The notes under the pieces are model-generated. The model saw only the letters and a list, made by a program, of their open reading frames with translations. It was not told the origin of the DNA and made no database searches. The position numbers were made by a program, and so were the translations under genes. From HGM13006 sp963650135 (GTDB lineage: Bacteria; Bacillota; Clostridia; Oscillospirales; Oscillospiraceae), in NCBI GenBank assembly GCA_963650135.1, contig CAVJLG010000009.1:33892-97891 (forward strand): 64,000 bases of DNA, in the 5' to 3' direction. The first letter of the stretch is position 1. Each line of letters opens with the position of its first letter. Shown in pieces: positions 41,688-52,290 of this stretch.

Positions 41688-44600
41688 ATGTTAGAGCAAC
41701 GGAAACCAACTCCACCCCTTTATGATCCCTCCTTTGAGCATGATAACTGCGGCATTGGCGCCATCGTCAACATCGACGGTACCAAGGACTATGCCACGGT
41801 AGACAATGCCCTTGCCATTGTAGAGCGCCTGGAGCATCGTGCCGGCAAGGACGCCGCCGGTGAAACAGGCGACGGCGTTGGCATCATGCTTCAGGTTCCC
41901 CATGCCTTTTTCCACGAGATTATGGCAGAACAAGGCGTTGAGCTGGGCGGCGAACGGGACTACGGCGTTGGTATGTTCTTTCTGCCCCAGGACGAGCTGC
42001 CCCGGAATCAGGCAAAGAAAATGCTGGAGACAATCTGCGTCAAAAAAGGCGTTTCGCTGCTTGCCTGGCGTCAGGTTCCCACCAATCCCGATGTGCTGGG
42101 CAAAAAGGCCCTGGACTGCATGCCCTGTATTATGCAGGCGTTCTTTGCCCGTCCCGCCGGATGTGAAAAGGGCCTGGATTTTGACCGGAAGCTCTATGTG
42201 ATCCGCCGGGAGTTTGAGCAGAGCCACGAGGACACCTATGTATGTTCCATGTCCAGCCGCACCATTGTCTATAAGGGCATGTTCCTGGTCAAGCAGCTGC
42301 GGCAGTTTTATCTGGACCTCCAGGATACCCGGGTGAAGTCCGCCATTGCCATGGTACACTCCCGGTTCTCCACCAATACCAACCCCTCCTGGCAGCGGGC
42401 CCATCCCAACCGCTTTATCGTCCACAACGGCGAAATCAACACCATTCAGGGCAATGCAGACCGGATGCTGGCCCGGGAAGAAACCATGGAAACCGGCGTA
42501 TTCTCCGAGGACGATCTGGGCAAGGTCTTCCCGGTGATTAACGCCTCCGGCTCCGACTCCGCCATGCTGGACAACACCCTGGAATTTCTGGTGATGAGCG
42601 GCATGGAGCTGCCCAAGGCCGTGATGATTACCATCCCCGAGCCCTGGGTCAACAACCGCGGCATGAGCCAGAAGCGAAAGGATTTTTACCAGTATTACGC
42701 CACCATGATGGAGCCCTGGGACGGCCCCGCCTCCATTCTGTTCTCCGACGGCGATCAGATGGGCGCGGTGCTGGATCGAAACGGTCTGCGCCCCTCCCGG
42801 TACTATATCACCGACGATGGACGGCTGATTCTCGCCTCCGAAGTGGGTGTACTGGATATTCCCAACGAAAAAATCGTCAAAAAGGCCCGGCTGACCCCCG
42901 GCAAAATGCTGCTGGTAGACACCGTAAAGGGCTGCGTGGTAGAGGATGATGAATTAAAGGATCATTATGCCAACGCTGCCACCTATGGTCAGTGGCTGGA
43001 CAATCAGCTGGTGTACCTGGCCGATCTGCCCATTCCCAACCATTCTGTGCCCAAGTATACGCCCCTGGAGCGTGCCAGAATGATGAAGGCCTTCGGCTAT
43101 ACCTATGAGGATCTCAAGCTGTCCATCGCCCCCATGGCCCTCACCGGCTCCGAGCAGCCCACCGCCATGGGCATCGACGCACCGCTGGCCTGTCTTTCCG
43201 ATAAGCATCAGCCGCTGTTCAACTACTTCAAGCAGCATTTCGCCCAGGTCACCAATCCGCCCATCGACTCCATCCGGGAAGAGATCGTCACCGCCACCAA
43301 TGTCTATGTGGGCACCGACGGCAACCTGTTGGAGGAGAAGGAAGAGAACTGCCACGTTCTGCGGATCAACAATCCCATTCTCACCAGCCTGGATATGCTG
43401 AAAATCCGCAACATGAAGAAGCCCGGCTTCAAGGTACACACGGTTTCGATTCTCTGCTATAAGAATACCAGCTTCGAGAAGGCACTGGAGCAGATCTGCA
43501 ACTCCGTGGACCGCGCCTATCGGGAGGGCTACAATATTATCATTCTCTCTGACCGGGGCGTGGATGAAAACCATGTGGCAATTCCCTCGCTGCTGGCAGT
43601 TTCTGCGGTGGCAAAGCATTGCGTCCGGACCAAAAAGCGGACGGCGCTGGGCCTGATTCTCGAAACTGCCGAGCCCCGCGAGGTCCATCATTTTGCAACC
43701 CTTCTGGGCTATGGCGCTTCTGCCATTAACCCCTATCTGGCACTGGAGAGCATTCAGGGCATGATTCAGGACAGCCTGCTGGACAAGGATTACTATGCCG
43801 CCGAAAAGGACTACACCAAGGCCATTCTCTCCGGCATCGTGAAAATCGCCTCGAAAATGGGCGTTTCCACCATTCAGTCCTATCAGGGCAGCCAGATTTT
43901 TGAGGCCATTGGCATCAATCAGGACGTTATCGACCACTACTTTACCGGCACCGTCAGCCGGGTAGGCGGCGTTGGCCTCAAGGAGATTCAGGCGGATGTG
44001 CACGCCCTCCACGACAAGGCCTTCGACCCTCTGGAGCTCTACACCGATGAATCCGTGGAATCCGTTGGCATTCATAAGTATCGGGCAGGAAAGGAGCGGC
44101 ACCTCTACAGCCCCATGGTGATCCATCTGCTCCAGCGTTCTGCCATGACCGGCGACTATGAGAAGTATAAGGAATATGCCAAGCTCATCAACGACCCGGG
44201 CAACATCGTCAACCTTCGGGGCGCTATGGAAATCAAGTTCCCCGAGGGCGCTGAGATTCCCATCGACGAGGTAGAGAGCGTGGAGAGCATCGTAAAGCGC
44301 TTCCAGACCGGTGCCATGAGCTTCGGCTCCCTTTCTCAGGAAGCCCACGAGTGCATGGCCATTGCGATGAACTCCATCGGCGCAAAGTCCAACACCGGTG
44401 AAGGCGGTGAGCTGGAATCCCGCTATACCGTGGGCTCCGATGGGCTCAACCGGAACTCCGCCGTAAAGCAGGTAGCATCCGCCCGGTTCGGCGTAGACTC
44501 CAAATACCTGGTTTCCGCTCAGGAGATTCAGATTAAAATGGCCCAGGGCGCAAAGCCCGGCGAGGGAGGCAATCTGCCCGGCAAAAAGGTCTATCCCTGG

Positions 44601-46241
44601 GTGGCAAAAACCCGCTATTCCACCCCCGGCGTATCGCTGATTTCTCCGCCGCCCCATCACGACATCTATTCCATCGAGGATTTGGCGCAGCTGATTTATG
44701 ACCTCAAGAACGCCAACCGGGACGCTCGGATTTCCGTGAAGCTGGTATCCGAAGCAGGCGTTGGCACCGTCGCCGCTGGCGTTGCCAAGGCAGGCGCACA
44801 GCTGATTCTGATTTCCGGTTTCGACGGCGGCACCGGCGCAGCCCCCAAGACCTCCGTACAGAACGCAGGTCTTCCCTGGGAACTGGGCGTAGCGGAAACC
44901 CATCAGACGCTGATTATGAACGGGCTCCGTAGCCGCGTGATTGTGGAGGCCGACGGCAAAATCATGACCGGACGGGACGTTGCCATTGCCTGCATGCTGG
45001 GCGCGGACGAGTTCGGATTCGGCACCACGGCGCTTGTCTGCATGGGCTGCATTATGATGCGGGTCTGCAACAAGGACACCTGTCCCATGGGCATTGCCAC
45101 CCAGAATCCCGAGCTGCGGAAGCGATTCATCGGCAAGCCCGAATATATCGTGAACTTCATGCATTTCGTGGCCCAGGAGCTTCGTGAAATCATGGCAAAG
45201 CTGGGCATCCGCACCGTTGCCGAACTGGTAGGCCGCAGCGATTTCCTCAAGGTTCGGGACGACCTCAAGGGCACCCGGGCCGGGCTGCTGGATCTCCATT
45301 CCATTCTCGACAACCCCTATGTCAACGAGCGGGAGGGGAACACCTATAATCCCGCCGACCACTATGACTTCAAGCTGGAAAACACCCTGGATATGCAGGT
45401 GCTGCTGAAGGAATTCAAGCGGAACCTGAAAACCGGTGCAAAGAAGGAAGTCTCCCTGAAAGTTTCCAGCACCGACCGTTCTCTGGGCACCATTCTGGGC
45501 AGTGAAATCACCAAGAGCTTTGGCGAAACGCTGCCGGAGGATACGTTCATCGTCCACTGCACCGGCGGCGGCGGACAGAGCTTCGGCGCGTTCGTGCCCA
45601 AGGGCCTGACCCTGACGCTGGAGGGCGACAGCAACGACTACTTCGGCAAGGGCCTCTCCGGCGGCAAGCTGATTCTCTATCCCCCGAAGAACAGCGTATT
45701 CCAGGCGGATGAAAACATTATCGTAGGCAACGTTGCACTGTATGGCGCTACCTCCGGCAAGGCGTTTATTGCCGGTGTGGCAGGCGAGCGGTTCGCGGTT
45801 CGAAACTCCGGCGTATATGCCGTGGTAGAGGGCGTAGGCGACCATGGCTGCGAATATATGACCGGCGGCAGAGTGGTGGTGCTGGGCGGCACCGGCAAGA
45901 ACTTTGCAGCAGGTATGTCCGGCGGCATTGCCTATGTGCTGGACGAAAACTCCGACCTGTATCTCCGTGCCAATAAGGAGATCGTCGCCCTGGAGTCCGT
46001 CACCAGCAAGGCCGACGTTATGGAGCTCAAAGCCATGATTACCGAGCATGTGGAGGCCACCGGCAGCGAAAAGGGCAAAAAAGTATTGGCCCATTTCTCC
46101 GAATACCTGTCCAAGTTTAAGAAGGTCATTCCCAACGACTATAAGATGATGCAGAATATGATCGTGCGCATGGAGGAAAAGGGCTTCAACAGCGAAGAGG
46201 CCCAGATTGAAGCCTTCTATGCCGCTACCAAGAACGCCTAA
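41688..46241 (+). CDS. gltB: Glutamate synthase large subunit
   Basis: The 1517-residue enzyme takes the amide of glutamine and 2-oxoglutarate to make two glutamates. The type II amidotransferase domain begins at Cys21 in HDNCGIGA, exposed after a 20-residue leader is removed. The central and FMN domains include KPGEGGNLPGKKVYPWVAKTR split over adjacent turns. The 3Fe-4S loop is CMGCIMMRVCNKDTCP, and the C-terminal domain is a GXGXG beta-helix. Length is normal for bacterial GltB. The small subunit follows after 13 bases. It is driven by a consensus promoter with an inverted repeat. Confidence 0.97.
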   Translation: MLEQRKPTPPLYDPSFEHDNCGIGAIVNIDGTKDYATVDNALAIVERLEHRAGKDAAGETGDGVGIMLQVPHAFFHEIMAEQGVELGGERDYGVGMFFLPQDELPRNQAKKMLETICVKKGVSLLAWRQVPTNPDVLGKKALDCMPCIMQAFFARPAGCEKGLDFDRKLYVIRREFEQSHEDTYVCSMSSRTIVYKGMFLVKQLRQFYLDLQDTRVKSAIAMVHSRFSTNTNPSWQRAHPNRFIVHNGEINTIQGNADRMLAREETMETGVFSEDDLGKVFPVINASGSDSAMLDNTLEFLVMSGMELPKAVMITIPEPWVNNRGMSQKRKDFYQYYATMMEPWDGPASILFSDGDQMGAVLDRNGLRPSRYYITDDGRLILASEVGVLDIPNEKIVKKARLTPGKMLLVDTVKGCVVEDDELKDHYANAATYGQWLDNQLVYLADLPIPNHSVPKYTPLERARMMKAFGYTYEDLKLSIAPMALTGSEQPTAMGIDAPLACLSDKHQPLFNYFKQHFAQVTNPPIDSIREEIVTATNVYVGTDGNLLEEKEENCHVLRINNPILTSLDMLKIRNMKKPGFKVHTVSILCYKNTSFEKALEQICNSVDRAYREGYNIIILSDRGVDENHVAIPSLLAVSAVAKHCVRTKKRTALGLILETAEPREVHHFATLLGYGASAINPYLALESIQGMIQDSLLDKDYYAAEKDYTKAILSGIVKIASKMGVSTIQSYQGSQIFEAIGINQDVIDHYFTGTVSRVGGVGLKEIQADVHALHDKAFDPLELYTDESVESVGIHKYRAGKERHLYSPMVIHLLQRSAMTGDYEKYKEYAKLINDPGNIVNLRGAMEIKFPEGAEIPIDEVESVESIVKRFQTGAMSFGSLSQEAHECMAIAMNSIGAKSNTGEGGELESRYTVGSDGLNRNSAVKQVASARFGVDSKYLVSAQEIQIKMAQGAKPGEGGNLPGKKVYPWVAKTRYSTPGVSLISPPPHHDIYSIEDLAQLIYDLKNANRDARISVKLVSEAGVGTVAAGVAKAGAQLILISGFDGGTGAAPKTSVQNAGLPWELGVAETHQTLIMNGLRSRVIVEADGKIMTGRDVAIACMLGADEFGFGTTALVCMGCIMMRVCNKDTCPMGIATQNPELRKRFIGKPEYIVNFMHFVAQELREIMAKLGIRTVAELVGRSDFLKVRDDLKGTRAGLLDLHSILDNPYVNEREGNTYNPADHYDFKLENTLDMQVLLKEFKRNLKTGAKKEVSLKVSSTDRSLGTILGSEITKSFGETLPEDTFIVHCTGGGGQSFGAFVPKGLTLTLEGDSNDYFGKGLSGGKLILYPPKNSVFQADENIIVGNVALYGATSGKAFIAGVAGERFAVRNSGVYAVVEGVGDHGCEYMTGGRVVVLGGTGKNFAAGMSGGIAYVLDENSDLYLRANKEIVALESVTSKADVMELKAMITEHVEATGSEKGKKVLAHFSEYLSKFKKVIPNDYKMMQNMIVRMEEKGFNSEEAQIEAFYAATKNA

Positions 46242-46254
46242 GGAGGGATTACAA

Positions 46255-47727
<1,473 letters not shown>

Positions 47728-47734
47728 TAAAAAA

Positions 47735-47782
47735 GCCTGCATGGCATGGAACCAATTTGATTCCGCCATGCAGGTCATTTTT
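47735..47782. terminator. Bidirectional terminator between gltD and the WYL regulator
   Basis: CCTGCATGGC and GCCATGCAGG arms, with A runs before and TTTTT after. Confidence 0.85.
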
Positions 47783-48746
47783 ATGCTTCTTCCAATACCC
47801 TGCGGCACATATCCAGATATTCCTGCCGCACCGCTTCCGGGGCCAATACCTTCACTCTGCCGGAAAAGCTGAACACCCAGGCGTAAAACGTGGGGGACAC
47901 CGCCACCTCCGCCGTCAGGGTAAAGCTTCCATCCGCCTGGGGCACCATCATGGCATCGCTGCCGAATTTGTCCACGGCGTTGTTGATGAGCTCCATAGGA
48001 AACGAAAGCCGCACCGAGGCAGCCGTTCCGCCGAACATTCCAAACACCTGCCGGGAATAGGCCGCCATATCCAGCTCTTGATAGGCTTCCGGACAGCGCC
48101 GGGGCGTGCCGGTGAGCTGGATGCTTGCCATTCGATCCACCCGATAGTGGGTTTTGCCCCGGCTTTCCGTATGGGCCACCAGATAATAATTCTCGCTGTC
48201 CCAGCACAGGGCATAGGGAGAGGCGCGGTAGCGCTTTTCCCGCTCTTTTCGGCTGCCGTCCACCTGATAATCCAGGTATCGGAATGTAATTTCACTGTTT
48301 TGGCGAATGGCCTGATAGAGCGCGTCTACATTATAGTAAATGCTCTCGTTTTCCGCCTTGCTTCTGCCCACCAGATGAAGCTGCCGCCGAAGCTGCCCGG
48401 CCTGGTGGCGGCTGGTCAGGGTTCCAAGCTTGCCAATGAGTTCATAGGATTTCTTCTCCGTGATGCACCGGGAGCACTGCACCGCATCGGCCAGCAGCTT
48501 TAGCTCCGCCAGCTGAAACGTCCGGCTGCCCAGGTAATAGCCCCGATGACTGCGGATGATATCCATCCCCTGATCCGCCAGCACCGAAAGATCCCGATAA
48601 ATACTCTTTCGCTCTGCGGGAATGCCCCGCTTTTCCAGCATTTGTTCCAGCTCTGCCGCCGTCAGCCGATGGTCCTCATCCGTCTCCTGCTGCAAAATCT
48701 CGCCCAGCACCAGCAGCCGCTGTTTGGAGCCCTCAATTTTCGCCAT
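47781..48746 (-). CDS. WYL-domain transcriptional regulator
   Basis: A 321-residue regulator. The N-terminal DeoR-type winged helix includes LTAAELEQMLEKRGIPAERK and SIYRDLSVLADQGMDI. The middle holds the WYL domain, with YRASPYALCWDSENYYLVAHTE and YRVDRMASI. The C-terminal WCX-like region has FSFSGRVKVLAPEAVRQEYL. WYL proteins sense nucleic acid or small ligands and may repress or activate. ATG 48746 follows GGGAGGAA. It is divergent from the phosphoesterase gene, a possible target. Confidence 0.92.
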   Translation of the reverse strand: MAKIEGSKQRLLVLGEILQQETDEDHRLTAAELEQMLEKRGIPAERKSIYRDLSVLADQGMDIIRSHRGYYLGSRTFQLAELKLLADAVQCSRCITEKKSYELIGKLGTLTSRHQAGQLRRQLHLVGRSKAENESIYYNVDALYQAIRQNSEITFRYLDYQVDGSRKEREKRYRASPYALCWDSENYYLVAHTESRGKTHYRVDRMASIQLTGTPRRCPEAYQELDMAAYSRQVFGMFGGTAASVRLSFPMELINNAVDKFGSDAMMVPQADGSFTLTAEVAVSPTFYAWVFSFSGRVKVLAPEAVRQEYLDMCRRVLEEA

Positions 48747-48774
48747 TTCGATTCCTCCCGCAGTCTTTGGAGCT

Positions 48775-48803
48775 AGTGTACCACAGTTTTTGCCGTCCTG
48801 CAA
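48775..48803 (-). promoter_or_regulatory. Promoter of the WYL regulator
   Basis: On the minus strand TTGCAG (48803-48798), 17 bases, TACACT (48780-48775). Confidence 0.65.
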
Positions 48804-48852
48804 ATCCTCCCGGTGTTTTTGCTCCGAACAGGCTGTTTTTCCGGTGATTTTC

Positions 48853-48881
48853 TTGCTTTTTGTGGGACAATCTGTTATATT
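48853..48881 (+). promoter_or_regulatory. Promoter of the phosphoesterase gene
   Basis: TTGCTT (48853-48858), 17 bases, TATATT (48876-48881), then TTTGGAGG before ATG 48917. Confidence 0.65.
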
Positions 48882-48916
48882 AAAGCAGTAACCTGTCGAA
48901 CCTTTGGAGGAAGCCC

Positions 48917-49615
48917 ATGAAGATTCTGGTTGTCTCTGATATTGAAAGCAAGTTTATCTGGGATCATTTTGACCCGGAGCGGTTCCGTGACGTCAAAATG
49001 ATGATTTCCTGCGGCGATTTGTCCGCTCGCTATTTGTCGTTCCTTGTCACCATGATTCCGTGCCCGCTGTTCTATGTGCCCGGCAACCACGACAAGAAAT
49101 ACGAAAAAGAGCCGCCGGAGGGCTGCGTCAATATCGATGGCAGAGTCATTGAATATAAGGGCGTCCGTCTGATGGGTCTGGGCGGATGTAAGAGTCCCCA
49201 TCCCTGTCTCTATGAGTATTCCGACGAGCAGATGTGGCGCAAGGTGAAAAAGCTGGAGCCTCAGATTCGCCGGAACAAGGGCATTGATCTATTCGTCACC
49301 CATGCGCCTGCTCTGGGTCTGGGCGACGGGCCCGACCTGTTCCATGAGGGCTTCCAATCCTTCCGCTATATCGACGACGTATATAAGCCCGCCATCCACT
49401 TTTACGGGCATCGCCACCTGGGGGAGAACCCCATGGATCGCCGCGCCATTTATCCCTACAACGAATCGGTGATGATTAACGCCTGCGGCTATAAAATTGT
49501 CGAATACGATCCCGGCGTTCCCATGGACACGCCTCCCGGCACCCATTCCGTGGTGGATATGCCCACCCCGATGCCGCCCCGCCGTTTTCCCTTTGGCGGT
49601 CTGCGTCCAAAATAA
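48917..49615 (+). CDS. Calcineurin-like metallophosphoesterase
   Basis: A 232-residue two-metal phosphoesterase. Motifs in order are SDIE near residue 7, SCGDLSARYLSFLV, PGNHD, VTHAPA and YGHRH. The first motif is normally D-x-H; here Glu10 replaces the His, a change I believe is shared by a clostridial subgroup. The stretch YLSFLV and PPEGCVNIDG support that subgroup. It is probably cytosolic, as no signal is present. Substrate unknown. A Pro-rich C terminus ends the protein. Confidence 0.87.
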   Translation: MKILVVSDIESKFIWDHFDPERFRDVKMMISCGDLSARYLSFLVTMIPCPLFYVPGNHDKKYEKEPPEGCVNIDGRVIEYKGVRLMGLGGCKSPHPCLYEYSDEQMWRKVKKLEPQIRRNKGIDLFVTHAPALGLGDGPDLFHEGFQSFRYIDDVYKPAIHFYGHRHLGENPMDRRAIYPYNESVMINACGYKIVEYDPGVPMDTPPGTHSVVDMPTPMPPRRFPFGGLRPK

Positions 49616-49619
49616 GATT

Positions 49620-49660
49620 GATCCGTCCCAGCACCGTTGTTTCTGGGGCGGATTTCTGTA
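49620..49660 (+). terminator. Probable terminator of the phosphoesterase gene
   Basis: ATCCGTCCCAG and CTGGGGCGGAT form a stem with one wobble, followed by a weak TTCTGT. Confidence 0.55.
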
Positions 49661-49745
49661 AATATTGCATCTTTTCCCGGACAGAATGCGGGAATCTGGT
49701 GATTTCTACGGTTTCGCCGGATATTTTGCACGTCGTTTAGAAACA

Positions 49746-49797
49746 TTACACAAAGTTTACTTTTCCTCTTTCGGTTTTCGGCGGTATCTGGTATGAT
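49746..49797 (+). promoter_or_regulatory. Promoter region of the response regulator with TTAC repeats
   Basis: An extended -10 TGGTATGAT (TATGAT 49792-49797) has a poor -35. About 35-45 bases upstream are TTACACAAAG and TTTACTTTTC, whose TTAC cores are 11 bases apart, like a Pho-box. This is suggestive only. Confidence 0.35.
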
Positions 49798-49816
49798 ATA
49801 GCTTGAGGGGATGCGA

Positions 49817-50482
49817 ATGAAAATCTATATTGTGGAGGACGATCCCGAAATCCGTGAGCTGGAGAGCTATGCCCTAAAGTCCTCCGGCTTTGAAACCGTG
49901 GAGTTTGCAGAAGGATCGTCTTTTTTTGATGCCCTGCACCGGGAAAAGCCCGACCTTGTTTTATTGGATGTGATGCTGCCCGGAGAAGACGGCTTGTCGA
50001 TTCTCAAGCGGCTTCGCAGTCAGGCCGATACCATGCGCCTGCCGGTGATTTTGGTCACCGCCCGCTCCACCGAACTCGATACTGTGCGCGGGCTGGACTT
50101 GGGCGCAGACGACTATATCGCAAAACCGTTCGGTGTGATGGAGCTGGTCAGCCGTGTACGCGCCAGAACCCGCAACATTGCCCGGGAGACGGACCGCTAT
50201 ACCGACGGCGAGATCGTGCTGGACACCTCCAGCCGCTCCGTTACCGTTGGGGGCGTTCCCTGCGAACTGACGTATAAAGAATATGAGCTTCTGAATTTGC
50301 TGATTCAGAATGCAGGCCGTGTGCTGACCCGGGAGCAGATTATGGACCGGATTTGGGGCTATGACTATGGCGGCTCCAGCCGTACCCTGGACATGCACAT
50401 CAAAACCCTCCGGCAAAAGCTGGGGGAGGCCGGCAGCCGCATCCATACGGTTCGAAATGTAGGCTACCGGTTAGGCGAGTAG
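49817..50482 (+). CDS. OmpR/PhoB-family response regulator
   Basis: A 221-residue two-domain regulator. The receiver has EDD near residue 7-9, phospho-acceptor Asp51 in LLDVMLPGEDG, the Thr/Ser in VTARS and Lys in AKPFG. The winged-helix domain has LTYKEYELLNLLIQNAGRVLTREQIMDRIWGY and a C-terminal hairpin VRNVGYRLG. ATG 49817 lies 6 bases after GAGGGG. No histidine kinase is adjacent; a Na/Pi symporter follows 22 bases after, implying phosphate control. Confidence 0.93.
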   Translation: MKIYIVEDDPEIRELESYALKSSGFETVEFAEGSSFFDALHREKPDLVLLDVMLPGEDGLSILKRLRSQADTMRLPVILVTARSTELDTVRGLDLGADDYIAKPFGVMELVSRVRARTRNIARETDRYTDGEIVLDTSSRSVTVGGVPCELTYKEYELLNLLIQNAGRVLTREQIMDRIWGYDYGGSSRTLDMHIKTLRQKLGEAGSRIHTVRNVGYRLGE

Positions 50483-50504
50483 GAGAAAAGGAAGGATTCT
50501 GGTT

Positions 50505-52133
50505 ATGTCTCTGTTTGAGTTATTTTCCCTGTTGGGCGGCGTGGGACTGTTCCTATACGGAATGACCATTATGTCCACGGGCCTGAAAAATGCCTGCGGT
50601 GAAAACCTTCGGGTGATTCTGGAGCACGCCACCAAGAACAAGGTGATCTCCGTGGTGGTGGGCATTGCCATTACCATGCTGATTCAAAGCTCCTCGGCAA
50701 CCGACGTTATGGTCATTGGCTTTGTAAACTCCGGGCTGATGTCGCTGACCCAGGCCATTGGTGTCATCATGGGCGCCAACATCGGTACCACCATCACCGC
50801 CCAGATCACAGCCTTTAATCTCAGCGCCTATGCGCCGATGATTCTGTTTGTGGGCGCTGTGCTCTATCTGTTCATGAAAAAGGACATGGTAAAGTATGTG
50901 GGCTCCATCATCATGGGCTTTGGCATGCTGTTTGAAGGCATCGCCCTGATGAAGACCGCCATTGCCCCCTTGGCAGAAACCGAAGCCTTTATCAATATGA
51001 TCTCCGCGCTGGAAAACCCGTTCTTAACGGTGCTGTTCGGCATCCTGTTTACGGCGCTGCTGCAAAGCTCGTCCTCGACCACGGTTATTTTCCAGGCTTT
51101 TGCCGTGCAGGGAATCATCAGCTACGAAACCTCGGTCTACCTGGTCATCGGCGCTGCCATTGGCTCCGTTACCCCCAATATTCTGGCTTCTCTTACCATG
51201 AGCCGCAACGGCAAGCGGACTGCGCTGCTGAATTTGCTGTTTAATCTGATTCGCGCCGCAATCCTCATGATTCTGCTGTTTATCTTCCCGCAGATTCTCA
51301 CCATCATCAAGAGCCTGTCGCCCGGCAATGTGGCGCGGCAGATTGCAAATACCCACACCATCTTCGCCATTTTCGCCGTACTGGTGATGCTGCCCTTCTC
51401 GGATTATATTGTAAAGCTCACCCAAAAGCTTCTGCCTCTGAAGCCGGAGGAATCCCGGCCGGGGGAAGAGCGGAAGCTCCTCTATATGACCCAGACCGGT
51501 GCAATTCCCTCTGCGGTTGCCGTTTCCCAGGCCCACCGCGAAATCATCCGCATGGGTGAGATCGCCAGCCGGAACCTGAAAACCGCGGTAAAATGCTTCT
51601 TTGAGCAGGACGACTCCCTGGCCGAGGTGGTAGAGGAAACTGAGGATACCGTCAACTATCTGGACCGCTCCATTATCTCCAAGCTGGTGGAGCTCCGCAC
51701 CCTGGAAATGACCCCCAGAGATTTAAACCGGGTCTATCATATGACCCTGGTGGTTGCAGACATTGAGCGTCTGTCTGACCATGCGGAGAACATTGTGGAA
51801 TATGAAGCTCAGGTGCACAGCGGCAAGGCAACCCTTTCGGAGGATGCCATGAATGAGCTCAAGCACCTGGCCCAGCTGTCGCTGCAATCCGTGGATCTCT
51901 GTCTTTCTATCTTTGCCGACGAAGACTATGACCGGCTCCAGGAGGCAGAGGACTTGGAGGACCTGGTAGATGTCACCCAGGAAACCATCATCGGCAACCA
52001 TGTCAAGCGCCTGATGAATGCCACCTGCAACCCCATGGGCGGCGTTGTATTCACCGATATGGCAACGGATTTGGAGCGCTGCTCTGACCATGCCATCAAC
52101 ATCGCCACTGCTTTGAGCGCTCATCCCTCGTAA
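50505..52133 (+). CDS. Na+/phosphate symporter with C-terminal PhoU-like domain (NptA-type)
   Basis: A 542-residue membrane protein. Two inverted Na/Pi repeats carry the QSSS motifs, LIQSSSATDVMVIGFVN and LLQSSSSTTVIFQAFAV, and the GANIGTT loop. About nine to ten hydrophobic segments end near residue 310. The cytoplasmic C terminus (residues ~350-540) is a PhoU-like helical bundle with YHMTLVVADIERLSDHAENI and DLERCSDHAINIATAL, which could sense or gate. It is co-transcribed with the response regulator. Confidence 0.92.
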   Translation: MSLFELFSLLGGVGLFLYGMTIMSTGLKNACGENLRVILEHATKNKVISVVVGIAITMLIQSSSATDVMVIGFVNSGLMSLTQAIGVIMGANIGTTITAQITAFNLSAYAPMILFVGAVLYLFMKKDMVKYVGSIIMGFGMLFEGIALMKTAIAPLAETEAFINMISALENPFLTVLFGILFTALLQSSSSTTVIFQAFAVQGIISYETSVYLVIGAAIGSVTPNILASLTMSRNGKRTALLNLLFNLIRAAILMILLFIFPQILTIIKSLSPGNVARQIANTHTIFAIFAVLVMLPFSDYIVKLTQKLLPLKPEESRPGEERKLLYMTQTGAIPSAVAVSQAHREIIRMGEIASRNLKTAVKCFFEQDDSLAEVVEETEDTVNYLDRSIISKLVELRTLEMTPRDLNRVYHMTLVVADIERLSDHAENIVEYEAQVHSGKATLSEDAMNELKHLAQLSLQSVDLCLSIFADEDYDRLQEAEDLEDLVDVTQETIIGNHVKRLMNATCNPMGGVVFTDMATDLERCSDHAINIATALSAHPS

Positions 52134-52140
52134 TCAATTG

Positions 52141-52180
52141 AAAACCGAAGTCCTGCCTCCATTTTGGGTTTCGGTTTTTT
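52141..52180 (+). terminator. Intrinsic terminator of the phosphate module
   Basis: AAAACCGAA and TTCGGTTTT arms, ending in TTTTTT. Confidence 0.8.
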
Positions 52181-52290
52181 AGGCAGCCGCACTTTTTTCA
52201 AAAAAAATTTTCAAATTCTGCAACGTTCTTTGCGCTGGCAGCATCTTAATTATTATAGGACATCATCCAGGAAAGTAGGAAGGTATCTAT

